A stretch of DNA of 64,000 bases, from the NCBI RefSeq assembly GCF_901827185.1, contig NZ_LR594673.1, positions 372,001 to 436,000 on the forward strand, in the 5' to 3' direction. The number at the start of each line of letters is the position of its first letter. Position 1 is the first letter of the stretch. The position numbers and the translations under genes were made by a program. The DNA is from Variovorax sp. PBL-E5. Its GTDB lineage: Bacteria; Pseudomonadota; Gammaproteobacteria; Burkholderiales; Burkholderiaceae_C. Below are positions 11,220 to 24,762 of this stretch, one piece after another. A model generated the notes under the pieces. It saw only the letters and a program-made list of their open reading frames with translations, ran no database searches and was not told where the DNA came from.

Positions 11220-11241
11220 AGTCCCTGCATGCGCAGGGACT
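11220..11241 (-). terminator. GC hairpin downstream of the flavin monooxygenase
   Basis: AGTCCCTGC and GCAGGGACT form a perfect 9-base stem with a 4-base loop, 40 bases past the monooxygenase stop. A second weaker hairpin (GGACGC/GCGTCC) lies at about 11260-11280. Neither has a clear U-tract, so this is a probable rather than certain terminator separating the monooxygenase from the isocitrate dehydrogenase gene. Confidence 0.5.
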
Positions 11242-11280
11242 CGGCGGGGCGCGGATCAGGGACGCAGGATCCCCGCGTCC

Positions 11281-13083
11281 TCAGCGCCGATGATGCGACG
11301 GCGCGAGTTCGTACACCGGCGTGTCGATGCCTTCCATGCGCGCCTTCAGCTGCAGCGCGAGGAACTGCGAGTAGTGGCGCGACTGGTGCAGGTTGCCGCC
11401 ATGGAACCAGAGCTGCGGCACCTGCGTCGGCTTCCACATGTTGCGCAGTTCGCCTTCCCATGGGCCGGGATCCTTCGGCGTGTCGGAGCCCAGGCCCCAG
11501 CACTTGCCGACCTTGTCGGCGATCTCGGGCGAGATGAGATCGGCCAGCCAGCCGTTCATCGAGCCATAGCCCGTCGCGTAGACCAGCAGGTCGGCCGGCA
11601 GCTCGGTGCCGTCGGTCAGCGTGACCGAGCGTTCGTTGACCCGCTCGATGTTGACGCCGCTCTTGAGCTTGATGCTGCCGTTGGCCACCAGCTCCGAGGC
11701 GCCGACATCGATGTAGTAGCCCGAGCCGCGCCGCAGGTACTTCATGAAGAGCCCCGAGCCGTCCACGCCGAAGTCCAGCAGGAAGCCCGCCTTCTCGAGC
11801 CGGCTGTAGAGCTCGGCATCGCGCCGCTTCATCTCCTCGTACACCGGGATGTGGAAGGTGTGCATGATCCTGTAGGGCACCGAGGCGAAGATCAGGTCGG
11901 CCCTGTGGTGGTCGATGCCGTTCTTCACCGCCTGCTCCGAATAGAGGCCGCCGAGCGCCAGTTCCATCAGGGAGTTCGATGGCGCGATGTGGGTCGACGA
12001 GCGCTGGATCATCGTCACGTCGGCGCCGTGCTCCCACAGCGCGGCGCAGATGTCGTGCGCCGAGTTGTTCGAGCCCAGCACCACGCATTTCTTGCCGGCA
12101 TAGGCTTCGGGCCCGGGATGCTGGCTCGAATGGTGCTGGTCGCCCTGGAAGTTCTCGGCACCGGCGATCTGCGGTGTGTTCGGATAGCCCGAGACGCCGA
12201 GCGCGAACACGAGCTGCTTCGGCCGCAGCACGATCTCCCTGCCCTCGCGCTCGACCGTCACCTCCCATTCCTGCTTCGCCTCGTCGAAGCGCGCCTTCTT
12301 CGCGGTGGTCGAGCTCCAGTAGTTGAGCTCCATGATCCTGGTGTACATCTCCAGCCAGTCGCCGATCTTGTCCTTGGGCGCGAACACGGGCCAGTCGTCC
12401 GGAAACGGCATGTACGGCAGGTGGTCGTACCACACCGGATCGTGCAGGCACAGCGACTTGTAGCGCTTGCGCCAGGAATCGCCGGCCTTGGCATTGCGCT
12501 CCACGATGAGGGTCGGCACGCCGAGCCGGCGCAGCCGCGCGCCGAGCGCGATACCGCCCTGCCCGCCGCCGATGATCAGCACCTCGGGCTGCTCGGAATG
12601 GCCGAGCGCCTCTTCTTCCTCGCGGCGCCGCTCGAGCCAGTTCTTGCGGCCGCGCTGCACGCCGTGCTCGGCGCCCTTGATGCGCCGGTCGCCCTTCTTT
12701 TCCTCGAAGCCCTTGAGTTCGGTCATCGTCGTGAGCAAGGTCCAGGCACGGCCGTTGCGCAGGCGCAGATGGCCGCGCCCGCGCGCGACGCGGGTCTCGA
12801 AGCTGAACCAGGCGTCGACCACGCCATCCGCCGCGCTCGGCTCGCCCTCGATGGCGAAGCCGGTCGGTGCGGTGTCGGCCAGACGCGCCGACAGCATCGC
12901 GCGGATCGCCTCGGCGCCTTCCTGCGTGCGGATGTTCCAGGTGAACGCGACCAGGTCGCGCCAGTAGCCGTCGGCTTCGAACAGCCGGACGGCGGTGTCG
13001 ATGTCCCGGGCTGCGAGCGCGCCGGCAAAGGCGTTCAGCCATTCGGTGGCGGCCCGTGTCGGGTCGATGGGGGTTTCAGTCAT
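11281..13083 (-). CDS. SnoaL-like domain fused to flavin-containing monooxygenase
   Basis: 600 residues in two parts. Residues 1 to about 130 look like an NTF2/SnoaL fold (ATEWLNAFAGALAARDIDTAVRLF). Residues 165-600 are an FAD/NADPH monooxygenase with the FAD motif GGGQGG at 172-177, a second nucleotide motif GSNNSA at 337-342, and a Baeyer-Villiger-like fingerprint from F312 to H322 in which the last residue is His rather than Trp. It likely oxygenates a ketone, amine or sulfur centre with NADPH and O2. An AcoR-like sigma-54 activator lies immediately upstream with a candidate -24/-12 promoter between, so expression is probably substrate-induced. Confidence 0.85.
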   Translation of the reverse strand: MTETPIDPTRAATEWLNAFAGALAARDIDTAVRLFEADGYWRDLVAFTWNIRTQEGAEAIRAMLSARLADTAPTGFAIEGEPSAADGVVDAWFSFETRVARGRGHLRLRNGRAWTLLTTMTELKGFEEKKGDRRIKGAEHGVQRGRKNWLERRREEEEALGHSEQPEVLIIGGGQGGIALGARLRRLGVPTLIVERNAKAGDSWRKRYKSLCLHDPVWYDHLPYMPFPDDWPVFAPKDKIGDWLEMYTRIMELNYWSSTTAKKARFDEAKQEWEVTVEREGREIVLRPKQLVFALGVSGYPNTPQIAGAENFQGDQHHSSQHPGPEAYAGKKCVVLGSNNSAHDICAALWEHGADVTMIQRSSTHIAPSNSLMELALGGLYSEQAVKNGIDHHRADLIFASVPYRIMHTFHIPVYEEMKRRDAELYSRLEKAGFLLDFGVDGSGLFMKYLRRGSGYYIDVGASELVANGSIKLKSGVNIERVNERSVTLTDGTELPADLLVYATGYGSMNGWLADLISPEIADKVGKCWGLGSDTPKDPGPWEGELRNMWKPTQVPQLWFHGGNLHQSRHYSQFLALQLKARMEGIDTPVYELAPSHHRR

Positions 13084-13201
13084 TGAATGTCTCCGTGACG
13101 TTGAGGGAGCGCCGAGTGCGCACGCCCGGTTCCGCAGCTTCCATGCCCGCGACCCGATCACGGTGGATCAAGGACTTGGCGCTGCTTTTGTCGCAGTTGT
13201 C

Positions 13202-13216
13202 GCAGCCCCTGCGCCA
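13202..13216 (-). promoter_or_regulatory. Candidate sigma-54 (-24/-12) promoter
   Basis: Read on the minus strand, the site is TGGCGCAGGGGCTGC. It has GG and GC exactly 10 bases apart, matching the TGGCACG-N4-TTGC consensus at the invariant positions. The predicted start lies about 107 bases before the monooxygenase ATG. The gene upstream encodes a sigma-54 activator, which supports the call. It is a pattern match only. Confidence 0.55.
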
Positions 13217-13250
13217 GCTGTCTCAGCCGTGGCGATATGGCACAGCTGCC
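13213..13250. promoter_or_regulatory. Inverted repeat, candidate activator binding site
   Basis: GCCAGCTGT (13213-13221) and ACAGCTGCC (13242-13250) form an inverted repeat matching at 8 of 9 positions around a 20-base spacer, just upstream of the candidate -24/-12 promoter. This is where an AcoR-type activator would be expected to bind. Part of it abuts the 3' end of the activator gene. Confidence 0.45.
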
Positions 13251-13256
13251 GCGCGC

Positions 13257-15191
<1,935 letters not shown>

Positions 15192-15322
15192 GCGAAGCCT
15201 TCGGCGCGTTCACCAGCGGAACGCCAAGGGGCATGATTCGCCGGGCTGCCCGGGGCAGGCATAGGTAGAAACCCGGGCGACACCGTCACGCAGGGAACAG
15301 GCACGCGCCGGAGGCGCCGCCG

Positions 15323-16905
<1,583 letters not shown>

Positions 16906-17352
16906 TCAATCCCGGGCTTTCTGCGGCTTGTAGGCCACGCCCTTGATCTCGATCAGCAGATGGGGATGCGGCAGCTGATGCACGGCCACCGTGGTGCGGG
17001 TCGGGCCGTCGTAGTCGAAGAACTCGGCCCACACTTCGTTGTAGCCGCCGAAGTCGTTCATGTTGACGAGGAAGGCCTGGGTCTCGACCAGATCGGACAG
17101 GTCCGCGCCGGCGCTCTGCAGGATGTCGCGGATGTTCTCGATCACGGCGCGCGCCTGCGCCCGGATGTCGAGCGCGGTCACGCCCATCGCGTCGACCGCG
17201 ACGCCGGCAAAGCTGTTGTCGGGCCGGCGCGAGCTGGTGCCGGAGACGAACAGGAAGTCGCCTGCGCGCTTGAGGTGCGGAAAGCGCCCGCGCGGGGTGG
17301 CCTTGCCGGCCACGACGCGGGCTTCGCCGGCGGGCTTGTCCTGGGATGTCAT
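16906..17352 (-). CDS. nbaF: 2-aminomuconate deaminase (RidA/YjgF fold)
   Basis: 148 residues with the RidA fold: [16 protein letters not shown] near residue 31, [24 protein letters not shown], and [19 protein letters not shown] at the end. Operon position beside 3-hydroxyanthranilate dioxygenase and ACMSD identifies it as the deaminase that turns 2-aminomuconate into 4-oxalocrotonate. Fold alone would allow a general enamine deaminase, but the context is decisive. Gene order matches the nba operon of Pseudomonas fluorescens. Confidence 0.9.
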   Translation of the reverse strand: MTSQDKPAGEARVVAGKATPRGRFPHLKRAGDFLFVSGTSSRRPDNSFAGVAVDAMGVTALDIRAQARAVIENIRDILQSAGADLSDLVETQAFLVNMNDFGGYNEVWAEFFDYDGPTRTTVAVHQLPHPHLLIEIKGVAYKPQKARD

Positions 17353-17374
17353 GGCGTCTCCTGGGTCAGCGGGT

Positions 17375-18361
17375 TCACTCTTCGGCCTTGAAGTGGGTCT
17401 GGGCCGCCACCGCGCGCCAGCGTGCGATCTCCGACTGCTGGAATGCAGCGAAGTCGCGCCCGCCCTGGTAGGCGGGGCTGAGGTCCTGCTCGGCCATGAA
17501 CTTGGTCAGCTCGGGCGACTTCATCGCCTGGGCAACGGCCTTCTCGAGGCGAGCGACGACATCGGCCGGCGTCCCCTTGGGAGCGAACAGGCCGTACCAG
17601 CCGCCGGCGACGACGTTCTCGTATCCCAGCTCCTTCATGGTCGGCACCGACGGCATGCTCGGGTCGCGATGCGCGCCGGTCACCGCGATGATGCGCAGCG
17701 TGCCGTTCTTCACGTGCGGCATCGCGACCTGCGGCACCACGAAGCCGAGCTGCACCTGCCCGCCGATGAGGTCGGTCACCAGCGGCGCCGATCCCTTGTA
17801 AGGCACGTGCACCATCTTCAGCCCGGCCTTGCGGTTGAACATCTCGCCGGCGAACTGCGACGGCGTGCCGGCACCGAAGGATCCGAAGGCCGACTTGTCC
17901 GCGTGGGCCTTCAGCCAGGCCAGCAGCTCGGCCATGTTCGTTGCCGGCACCGATGCCGGCACCGTCAGCGCCAGTTCGAACTCGACCAGCCGTGCGATGG
18001 GCACGAAGTCGGCCACCGGGTCGTAGGGCAGCTTCTTGAACACCACCGGATTCATCGCCATGGTCTGGGCAAAGCCCATCAGCAGCGTATAGCCGTCCGG
18101 CGCCGCCCGCGCCGCCGCGCTGACGCCGATGTTGCCGCTCGCGCCGGCGCGGTTCTCGACGATGACGCTCTGTCCCAGCGCGCTTCGAAGCTGCTGGCCG
18201 ACCTGCCGCGCGACGATGTCCGGCGTGCCGCCGGCCGGACCGGGGACGATCAGGGTGAGCGGGCGGGCGGGATAGGTTTCGGCCAGCGCGCTGGTGGCCA
18301 GCGCCGCGGCCAGCCCGGCCACCACGAGTGCGCGACGACGCGATATCGAGAACGATGTCAT
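17375..18361 (-). CDS. Bug-family periplasmic substrate-binding protein in the meta-cleavage operon
   Basis: 328 residues with a signal peptide ([22 protein letters not shown], an RR-rich start). Bug hallmarks follow: [40 protein letters not shown] and [25 protein letters not shown]. It sits inside the operon between the 4-oxalocrotonate decarboxylase and deaminase genes with short gaps (22 and 36 bases). It probably binds the aromatic or aminoaromatic acid that feeds the pathway. No membrane partner is encoded nearby. Confidence 0.92.
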   Translation of the reverse strand: MTSFSISRRRALVVAGLAAALATSALAETYPARPLTLIVPGPAGGTPDIVARQVGQQLRSALGQSVIVENRAGASGNIGVSAAARAAPDGYTLLMGFAQTMAMNPVVFKKLPYDPVADFVPIARLVEFELALTVPASVPATNMAELLAWLKAHADKSAFGSFGAGTPSQFAGEMFNRKAGLKMVHVPYKGSAPLVTDLIGGQVQLGFVVPQVAMPHVKNGTLRIIAVTGAHRDPSMPSVPTMKELGYENVVAGGWYGLFAPKGTPADVVARLEKAVAQAMKSPELTKFMAEQDLSPAYQGGRDFAAFQQSEIARWRAVAAQTHFKAEE

Positions 18362-18397
18362 GAGAGAACCTTCAATGAATGGGGGAGAGGAGCCGGC

Positions 18398-19177
18398 TCA
18401 GCCGGCCACATGGAAAGCCACGCTTGCGAGCGCGCCGGTGCCGCTGCCGATGCGGCACTGCACATGAACGCCGGGCCGCAGCGCCTCGGCCGCGGTGGCG
18501 GCGCCGGCCATGATCAGCGAGCCTGCGGGCAGGCTCATCTGCGCGCCATGCAGCAGGCGCGAGGCCTGCACGATCGAGCGCAGCGGATGGCCGAGGATGG
18601 CCGCGGTCGAACCCACCTGCACATCGCGGCCGTCGAACTGCATGCGCACGCCCGCATTGGCCAGGGCGTCGAAGTTGCGCGACCAGGCGCCGACCACGAG
18701 GCCGGCCGACGAACAGTTGTCCGCCACCACGTCCTCGAGGCTGAACTTGAAGTTGCGATAGCGCGAGTCGATGATCTCCATCGCCGGCGCGACGGCCTCG
18801 ATGCAATCGGCCGCCTCCAGCGCGGTGAGCGGCGCGTCGATGGTCCTGCGGGTCACGAAGCACACTTCGGGTTCGACCCGCGGATGGATGTAGCGGCCGA
18901 GGTCCACGACGCCGCCGTCCTCCTCGACCATCGCGTCCGTGAGCAGACCCCAGATGAGGCTGTCGACGCCCATCTGGATCATCTTGGCGCGGCTCGTGAA
19001 GCCGAGCTTGATGCCCTTGTGGCGCTCGCCGCGCTCGATGCGCCGCTGGATCGAGGCGCGCTGGATCTCGTAGGCGCGGGCCAGCGTGAATTGCCCGGAC
19101 GGAAACTGTTCGACATCGTGCCGCGCATGCGCGGCGCCATCGAGCAACGCGGCCGCTTCCTGGACGGTGGTCATCAT
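18398..19177 (-). CDS. nbaG: 4-oxalocrotonate decarboxylase
   Basis: 259 residues in the 2-oxopent-4-enoate hydratase/oxalocrotonate decarboxylase superfamily. Motifs include [29 protein letters not shown] with the metal-binding Glu pair, and [23 protein letters not shown]. It removes CO2 from 4-oxalocrotonate to give 2-hydroxypenta-2,4-dienoate. Of the two paralogues in the operon, this one is called the decarboxylase from the RYRNFKF and GFTSRAK features; the one at 21229 is called the hydratase. Two adjacent ATG codons occur; the first gives a 4-base overlap with the aldolase gene. Confidence 0.88.
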   Translation of the reverse strand: MMTTVQEAAALLDGAAHARHDVEQFPSGQFTLARAYEIQRASIQRRIERGERHKGIKLGFTSRAKMIQMGVDSLIWGLLTDAMVEEDGGVVDLGRYIHPRVEPEVCFVTRRTIDAPLTALEAADCIEAVAPAMEIIDSRYRNFKFSLEDVVADNCSSAGLVVGAWSRNFDALANAGVRMQFDGRDVQVGSTAAILGHPLRSIVQASRLLHGAQMSLPAGSLIMAGAATAAEALRPGVHVQCRIGSGTGALASVAFHVAG

Positions 19178-20238
19178 GCCGCCTCGCTCATTGTGGGTTC
19201 TGCATGCGTGTGCTGGTGCGCAGCCTTGTCGAGCAGGTCCAGCGCCACGTCGACGATCATGTCTTCCTGCCCGCCCACCATGCGGCGCCGACCGAGCTCC
19301 ACCAGGATGTCGAAGGCCGACAGGCCATAGCGCTGCGCCGCCGCCTCGCTGTGCAGCAGGAAGCTCGAGTACACGCCCGCGTAGCCGAGCGCCAGCGTCT
19401 CGCGGTCCACCCGCACCGGCCGCACCTGCAGCGGGCGCACGATGTCCTCGGCCGCGTCGATCAGCCGGCGCACATCGCAGCCATGGTTCAGGCCCATGCG
19501 GTCCACCGCGGCGATGAACACCTCCAGCGGCGCATTGCCCGCGCCCGCGCCCATGCCGGTGAGGCTGGCATCGACGCGGTCGCAGCCGTGTTCCAGCGCC
19601 ACCATGCTGTTGGCGACGCCCAGGCTCAGGTTGTGGTGCGCATGGATGCCGGTCTGTGTCTCGGGCTTCAGCACGTCCTTGAAGGCCTTGAAGCGCTCGG
19701 CGATGTCGTTCATGTTCATCGCACCGCCGGAGTCGACCACGTACACGCACTGCGCGCCGTAGCTCTCCATCAGCTTGGCTTGCTGCGCGAGGCCGGCCGG
19801 CGTGTTCATGTGGCTCATCATCAGGAAGCCGACCGTGTCCATGCCGAGTTCGCGGGCGTAGGCGATGTGCTGCCTCGAGATGTCGGCCTCGGTGCAGTGC
19901 GTGGCCACGCGCACGATGCGCGCACCGGCGTCGTAGGCGGCGCGCAGGTCGTGCAAGGTGCCGATGCCCGGCAGCAGCAGCGTCGCGACCTTCGCATGCC
20001 TGAGCACGCCGGCGACCGCCTCGATCCACTCGATGTCGCTGTGGGCGCCGAAGCCGTAGTTGAAGCTCGAGCCGCGCAGGCCGTCGCCGTGCGCCACCTC
20101 GATGCTGTCGACGCGGGCTTCGTCGAGCGCGCGCGCGATGCGGCGCGCCTGCTCCAGCGAGTACTGGTGGCGGATCGCGTGCATGCCGTCGCGCAGCGTG
20201 ACGTCGGACACGTAGATTTTCTTGTCGGATGTGCTCAT
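19174..20238 (-). CDS. nbaI: 4-hydroxy-2-oxovalerate aldolase
   Basis: 354 residues. The N-terminus [18 protein letters not shown] holds the conserved Arg-Asp pair of the HMG-CoA-lyase-like TIM barrel. [15 protein letters not shown] contains the metal-binding HxH, and the C-terminal domain is that of DmpG/MhpE. It splits 4-hydroxy-2-oxovalerate into pyruvate and acetaldehyde and forms a channelling complex with the acetaldehyde dehydrogenase encoded upstream. AAGGGG lies 7 bases before the ATG at 20238. An alternative ATG at 20256 overlaps the previous stop but has no ribosome site. Confidence 0.95.
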   Translation of the reverse strand: MSTSDKKIYVSDVTLRDGMHAIRHQYSLEQARRIARALDEARVDSIEVAHGDGLRGSSFNYGFGAHSDIEWIEAVAGVLRHAKVATLLLPGIGTLHDLRAAYDAGARIVRVATHCTEADISRQHIAYARELGMDTVGFLMMSHMNTPAGLAQQAKLMESYGAQCVYVVDSGGAMNMNDIAERFKAFKDVLKPETQTGIHAHHNLSLGVANSMVALEHGCDRVDASLTGMGAGAGNAPLEVFIAAVDRMGLNHGCDVRRLIDAAEDIVRPLQVRPVRVDRETLALGYAGVYSSFLLHSEAAAQRYGLSAFDILVELGRRRMVGGQEDMIVDVALDLLDKAAHQHTHAEPTMSEAA

Positions 20239-20252
20239 GGTGTTCCCCTTCT

Positions 20253-21206
20253 TCATGCGGCGACGTGTGCGGCCAGCCGGCGGGCCGCCATGCGTTCGGC
20301 GGTGGCCAGCGCGGCGCTGGTCATGATGTCCAGGTTGCCGGAATAGGCCGGCAGGTAGTGGGCGGCGCCCTCGACTTCGAGCAGCACCGTGACCTTGAGG
20401 CCTTGCGAGAGGCCGAGGCCGGGCACGTTGATGCGGCGATCGCCGTCGATGCGTTCGAACTGCACGTGCTGCTTGAGCCGGTAGCCGGGCACGTAGGCGG
20501 CCACGTCGGCCACCATCTGCCGCACCGACGCCGCGATGGCGTCCTCGTCCGCGGCCAGATCGGTCAGGCAGTACACCGTGTCGCGCATCATCAGCGGCGG
20601 CTCGGCGGGGTTGAGCACGATGATGGCCTTGCCGTGCGCCGCGCCGCCGACTTCGACGATCGCCCTGGACGTGGTCTCGGTGAACTCGTCGATGTTGGCG
20701 CGCGTGCCGGGGCCGGCGGACTTGCTGGCGATGGAAGCGACGATCTCGGCGTAGTGCACGGGCGCGACGCGCGAGACCGCGCGCACCACCGGGATGGTCG
20801 CCTGGCCGCCGCAGGTGACCATGTTGACGTTGGGCGCGTCCAGGTGCTGCTCGAGATTGACCACCGGCACGACATAGGGGCCGATGGCGGCGGGCGTGAG
20901 GTCGATCACCTGCACGCCGTGCGACTGCAGCGCAGCATCGTGGCGCGCATGCGCGCCGGCGCTGGTGGCGTCGAAGACGATGCCGATGTCCTTGAAGCCG
21001 GGCAGCTTCAGCAGGCCGTCCAGGCCTTCGGCGGTGGTGGCCACGCCCATGCGCTGCGCGCGCGCCAGGCCGTCGGACTGCGGGTCGATGCCGACCATGG
21101 CCTGCATGGACAGATGGCGTGCGTTGCGCAGCACCTTGATCATCAGATCGGTGCCGATGTTGCCGGAGCCGATGATGGCGACCGGGATGCGGGAGTCGGG
21201 GTTCAT
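20253..21206 (-). CDS. nbaJ: Acetaldehyde dehydrogenase (acylating)
   Basis: 317 residues. [21 protein letters not shown] is the NAD motif, [14 protein letters not shown] contains the catalytic Cys, and the [13 protein letters not shown] segment is typical of DmpF/MhpF. It converts acetaldehyde and CoA to acetyl-CoA with NAD+, receiving acetaldehyde directly from the aldolase. The start MNPDSR is chosen because the Rossmann strand begins 8 residues later; the 27-residue upstream extension runs into the intergenic spacer. Confidence 0.96.
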   Translation of the reverse strand: MNPDSRIPVAIIGSGNIGTDLMIKVLRNARHLSMQAMVGIDPQSDGLARAQRMGVATTAEGLDGLLKLPGFKDIGIVFDATSAGAHARHDAALQSHGVQVIDLTPAAIGPYVVPVVNLEQHLDAPNVNMVTCGGQATIPVVRAVSRVAPVHYAEIVASIASKSAGPGTRANIDEFTETTSRAIVEVGGAAHGKAIIVLNPAEPPLMMRDTVYCLTDLAADEDAIAASVRQMVADVAAYVPGYRLKQHVQFERIDGDRRINVPGLGLSQGLKVTVLLEVEGAAHYLPAYSGNLDIMTSAALATAERMAARRLAAHVAA

Positions 21207-21228
21207 GGAAGCGTCCGGAAGTTGCGAA

Positions 21229-22026
21229 TCAGTGGCCGAAGACCGCGCTGACCGCGCCGAGGCCTTCGATCTGCGCCGTGAAGACATCGCCGGGCTGCAC
21301 GGCCACCATCGGGCCCAGCGCGCCGGTCATCAGCACGTCGCCCGCACGCAGGGGCGTGCCGAGCCGCGCCAGGGTGTCCGCGAGCCAGACGGCGGCGTTC
21401 AACGGGTTGCCCAGGCAGGCCGCGCCGGCACCGACCGACACCGGTTCGCCGCGGCGCTCCATCGTCATGCCGCAGCCGGCCAGATCGAGCCGGCCGAGCG
21501 ACACCGGCCGCGTGCCGAGGACGAACAGGCCCGACGACGCGTTGTCCGCCACGGTGTCGGCCAGCCGGATGTCCCAGTTGGCGATGCGGCTGCCCACCAC
21601 CTCGATGGCCGGCAGCGCATAGGCCGTCGCGGCGATCAGGTCGGCCACCGTGTGCTTGCCGTGCGGCAGATCGCGTTCGAGCACCAGCGCGATCTCGGCC
21701 TCCGCCTTGGGCTGCATCAGCCGCGACGCCGCGATCTCCTCGCCGTCGCCCACCGCCATGTCGGCGAACAGCGCGCCGAAGTCGGGCGAATCGACGCCGA
21801 GCTGGCGCTGCACCGCGACGGAGGTCAGGCCGATCTTGCGACCCACCAGCCGCGCGCCGCCCTCGATGCGGCGCTGCGTGTTGAATTGCTGGACCTGGTA
21901 GGCAGCCGTGAGCAGGTCCGCGCCCGCCGCCAGTTCCGCGAGCCGGTCGCGCACCGGCGCGATGGGTTCGCGGGTGAGTTCCGCCTGCCAGAGCTGGTCG
22001 GCGATCGATGTCAGATGCGGGTCCAC
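21229..22026 (-). CDS. nbaH: 2-oxopent-4-enoate hydratase
   Basis: 265 residues starting at GTG 22026 with a GAGGAG ribosome site 8 bases upstream; no suitable ATG exists. [23 protein letters not shown] and [18 protein letters not shown] contain the divalent-metal Glu residues, and [28 protein letters not shown] is the family core. It hydrates 2-hydroxypenta-2,4-dienoate to 4-hydroxy-2-oxovalerate. It is a paralogue of the decarboxylase at 18398 and probably forms a complex with it. Confidence 0.92.
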   Translation of the reverse strand: MDPHLTSIADQLWQAELTREPIAPVRDRLAELAAGADLLTAAYQVQQFNTQRRIEGGARLVGRKIGLTSVAVQRQLGVDSPDFGALFADMAVGDGEEIAASRLMQPKAEAEIALVLERDLPHGKHTVADLIAATAYALPAIEVVGSRIANWDIRLADTVADNASSGLFVLGTRPVSLGRLDLAGCGMTMERRGEPVSVGAGAACLGNPLNAAVWLADTLARLGTPLRAGDVLMTGALGPMVAVQPGDVFTAQIEGLGAVSAVFGH

Positions 22027-22075
22027 GGCACAACTCCTCGGGGCATGAATGAAAGAATCTCGATCCGGGCGCGGC

Positions 22076-23560
22076 TCAGACCGCCACGCAGATGTTGGTC
22101 GTCTCGGAATAGAAGTCGAGCGAGTGGCGTCCGCCTTCGCGCCCGATGCCCGACAGCTTGGAGCCGCCGAACGGCGTGCGCAGGTCGCGCGAGAACCAGG
22201 TGTTGATCCACACGATGCCGACATGGAAGCGGCGCGAGACGCGGTGCGCACGCGACAGGTCGGTGGTCCACACGCAGCCCGCGAGTCCGTACGGCGTACC
22301 GTTGACCCGGCCGATCACCTCGTCCTCGCTGTCGAAGGGCGCGATGTGGCACACCGGCCCGAACACTTCCTCGCGCACGCAGCGCGCGTCGTCGGCCAGG
22401 CCGGTCCAGATCGTCGGCTGCACGAAGGCGCCGTTGTCGCGCTCGTCGCCGAACTTCGGCACACCGCCGCCGGTCACCACCGTCGCGCCTTCCCGCACCG
22501 CCAGCGCGTAGTACGAGAGCACCTTGTCGCGGTGCTCGTGCGAGATCAGCGAACCCATGAAGACGCCGGGCTCGTCGGGCCAGCCGATCTTCAGCGCCTC
22601 GGTCCGGGCCTTCATCGCGGCGACGAACTTCTCGAAGATCGGGCGCTCGACATAGACGCGTTCCGAGCACAGGCACACCTGGCCCGAGTTGGAGAAGCTC
22701 GAGCGCACGACGCCCTCCACGGCGGCGTCGAAGTCGGCGTCGGCAAACACCACCGCGGCGTTCTTGCCGCCGAGCTCGAAGGAGATGTCCTTCACGCCAT
22801 CGGCCACCGCCTTCATGATGGCGGCACCGGTGCGCGACTCGCCGGTGAAGGTGACTGCATCGACATCGGGATGCCGGGTCATCGCCTCGCCGGCCGAACC
22901 GGGGCCGAAGCCGTGCACGAGATTGAAGACGCCGGGCGGCATGCCGGCTTCGTGGAAGGCCTCGGCCAGCAGGGTCGCCGACGAAGGCGTTTCTTCCGAC
23001 GGCTTGACGACCATGGTGTTGCCGCAGATGAGCGCCGGGCCTGCCTTCCAGGTCATCGACAGCAGCGGCAGGTTCCACGGGCAGATGCTGGCGATCACGC
23101 CGAGCGGCTTGCGCACGGTGTAGTTCATCAGGTTCTGGCCGCTGGCGAGACGGGTTTCGAAGTAGTCGCCATGCGCCACCTTGCCGAGGTCGGCGAAGGT
23201 GCGCAGGTTGGCGACGCCCCGGTAGACATCCAGCGCCCTGGCCTGCTCGACCGGCCGCCCGGTGTCGGCCACCTCGGCGGCGACGAACTCGTCGAAGCGC
23301 CGCTCGATGACATCGGCCACGCGATGCAGCATCCCGGCGCGCTCCTCGACGCTCATGCGGCCCCAGGGGCCGGCCAGCGCCTTGCGCGCGGCCCTGACCG
23401 CCCGATCGACCAGCGCCGCATCGGCCTCGTGCACCTGGGCCAGCACCTTGCCGTGCAGGGGACTGACGTTGTCGAAGCGCTTGCCGGTGGAAACGAATTC
23501 GCCATCGACGTAGTTGCGCAGGGAACTCAGCGCAGGTGGCAGGGAAAAGGGTGTGGTCAC
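22076..23560 (-). CDS. nbaE: 2-aminomuconate-6-semialdehyde dehydrogenase
   Basis: 494 residues from GTG 23560, which has GGAG 6 bases upstream; a TTG at 23575 is the less likely alternative. Catalytic residues are N163 (PWNLP), E262 (FELGGKN) and C296 (GQVC). With R114 they sit at a constant offset of six from the well studied Pseudomonas fluorescens AMSDH. It oxidises 2-aminomuconate semialdehyde to 2-aminomuconate with NAD+. It could also act on hydroxymuconate semialdehyde. It is the first structural gene of the operon, 125 bases from the LysR gene. Confidence 0.93.
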   Translation of the reverse strand: MTTPFSLPPALSSLRNYVDGEFVSTGKRFDNVSPLHGKVLAQVHEADAALVDRAVRAARKALAGPWGRMSVEERAGMLHRVADVIERRFDEFVAAEVADTGRPVEQARALDVYRGVANLRTFADLGKVAHGDYFETRLASGQNLMNYTVRKPLGVIASICPWNLPLLSMTWKAGPALICGNTMVVKPSEETPSSATLLAEAFHEAGMPPGVFNLVHGFGPGSAGEAMTRHPDVDAVTFTGESRTGAAIMKAVADGVKDISFELGGKNAAVVFADADFDAAVEGVVRSSFSNSGQVCLCSERVYVERPIFEKFVAAMKARTEALKIGWPDEPGVFMGSLISHEHRDKVLSYYALAVREGATVVTGGGVPKFGDERDNGAFVQPTIWTGLADDARCVREEVFGPVCHIAPFDSEDEVIGRVNGTPYGLAGCVWTTDLSRAHRVSRRFHVGIVWINTWFSRDLRTPFGGSKLSGIGREGGRHSLDFYSETTNICVAV

Positions 23561-23604
23561 GACAGACTCCGACAAGCAGGTCGCCGAAGTCTAGGCAGTC
23601 GATC

Positions 23605-23616
23605 TATTCTTGAATA
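23605..23616. promoter_or_regulatory. LysR-type operator candidate before the meta-cleavage operon
   Basis: TATTC and GAATA form a perfect 5-base inverted repeat around TT, 45 bases upstream of the GTG of the semialdehyde dehydrogenase, in an unusually AT-rich patch (about 23601-23640). It has the size and symmetry of a LysR recognition half. The patch probably contains the operon promoter. Confidence 0.5.
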
Positions 23617-23685
23617 ATGATTTGTTCTTCCTCCGATATAGCCGTCCGGAATACATGGGCCCTTTGCCCGCGAAGCCAGTCCGGC

Positions 23686-24708
23686 TCAGTGCGAGCGATG
23701 GAATCGCTGGCCGGCATCGTGCAGCACGGCCAGGAGGCGCTGCGTGGCCGCGCTCGGCGCACGGTCGGAGCGGATCGTGTAGCCGACTTCGCAGAACGGA
23801 CCCGGACCCTCCAGCGGCAGGATGCCGAGCAGCCCGGCCTGCGCGAAGCGCTCGGCGGCCGATTGCGGCATCAGCGCGACCACCGAGCTGCTCGCGAGGA
23901 GCCCGAGGTTGGTCAGGATCGACACCGACTCGACCACGCGCCGCGGCATGGCCAGCCCTTCTTTCTCGAAGAAGGACCGGACGGACGCATAGGCCACCGA
24001 CTCCTGCGTCGGCACGATCCATTCGAGCGCGTGCAGGTCGGCCAGGCGCAGCTTGCGCCGGCGCATCAGCGCGTTGCCCTTTCCGACCACCACGCACATG
24101 GCTTCCTCGTAGAGCGGTACATGCGTGAGTCGCGTGCGTTCGATCTCGTCGCGCAGCAAGGTGGACGCGCCGTCGGGCAGCACGCCGACCACGACGTCCA
24201 GTTCGCCGCGCGCCAGCGCCGGAAACAGGGTCGAGTTCGGTCCGACGCGCACCGTGATCACCACGTCGGGCACCGCTTTCCGCAGCCGCGTGATCGCCTC
24301 GGGCAGCAGCGTCGCCGAAGCGACGATCAGCGTTCCGACGACGACGTGGCCCGAGCTTCCCGTCTGCCAGCCGTTCAGGTCCTGTGCCATGTAGCGCAGC
24401 TCGGCCAGCACGGTCTTCGTGTGGCGCTCGAACAGGCTGCCGAACTCCGTCAGCACCACGCCGCGCTTGCTGCGCACGAACAGAAGCCCGTTCAGTTGCT
24501 GCTCGAGCTGATGGATGGATTTGCTGACGGCCGGCTGCGTCAATGCCAGCTCGCGCGACGCCGCGAGAATGGAGCCTGTCTCCACGACCCTTTCGAACAG
24601 CACCAGCTGCTGCAGGCGAAGCCTGCGCGCCAGCGACAGGCTCGAATGCGCAGAACCCGGCGGGCTGGCCGTCGCGTCCGCAAGAGCCGGTGAAGTGGGT
24701 TTTTTCAT
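23686..24708 (-). CDS. LysR-family regulator, probable controller of the meta-cleavage operon
   Basis: 340 residues. About 30 low-complexity residues precede the helix-turn-helix (LVLFERVVETGSILAASRELALTQPAVSKSIHQLE, about 36-70), followed by a periplasmic-binding-like effector domain. It is on the same strand as, and directly upstream of, the nba-type operon. In Pseudomonas fluorescens the regulator NbaR is also LysR-type but lies at the other end. The effector is likely an aromatic acid intermediate, by analogy only. It could instead be read through from an upstream promoter. Confidence 0.88.
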   Translation of the reverse strand: MKKPTSPALADATASPPGSAHSSLSLARRLRLQQLVLFERVVETGSILAASRELALTQPAVSKSIHQLEQQLNGLLFVRSKRGVVLTEFGSLFERHTKTVLAELRYMAQDLNGWQTGSSGHVVVGTLIVASATLLPEAITRLRKAVPDVVITVRVGPNSTLFPALARGELDVVVGVLPDGASTLLRDEIERTRLTHVPLYEEAMCVVVGKGNALMRRRKLRLADLHALEWIVPTQESVAYASVRSFFEKEGLAMPRRVVESVSILTNLGLLASSSVVALMPQSAAERFAQAGLLGILPLEGPGPFCEVGYTIRSDRAPSAATQRLLAVLHDAGQRFHRSH

Positions 24709-24762
24709 GGCAGGATTCTCGGCGAACGCGGCAGCGGCGGGTTCGCCAACGAGGCCGGGCGT

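Noticed and set aside
15301..15320. Short GC hairpin after the meta-cleavage operon
   Set aside because: GCGCC/GGCGC with a 3-base loop is only 5 base pairs and has no T-run, so it is too weak to call a terminator in this GC-rich DNA.
20239..20256. Upstream ATG for the 4-hydroxy-2-oxovalerate aldolase
   Set aside because: It overlaps the previous stop but has no ribosome site, whereas ATG 20238 has AAGGGG at good spacing.
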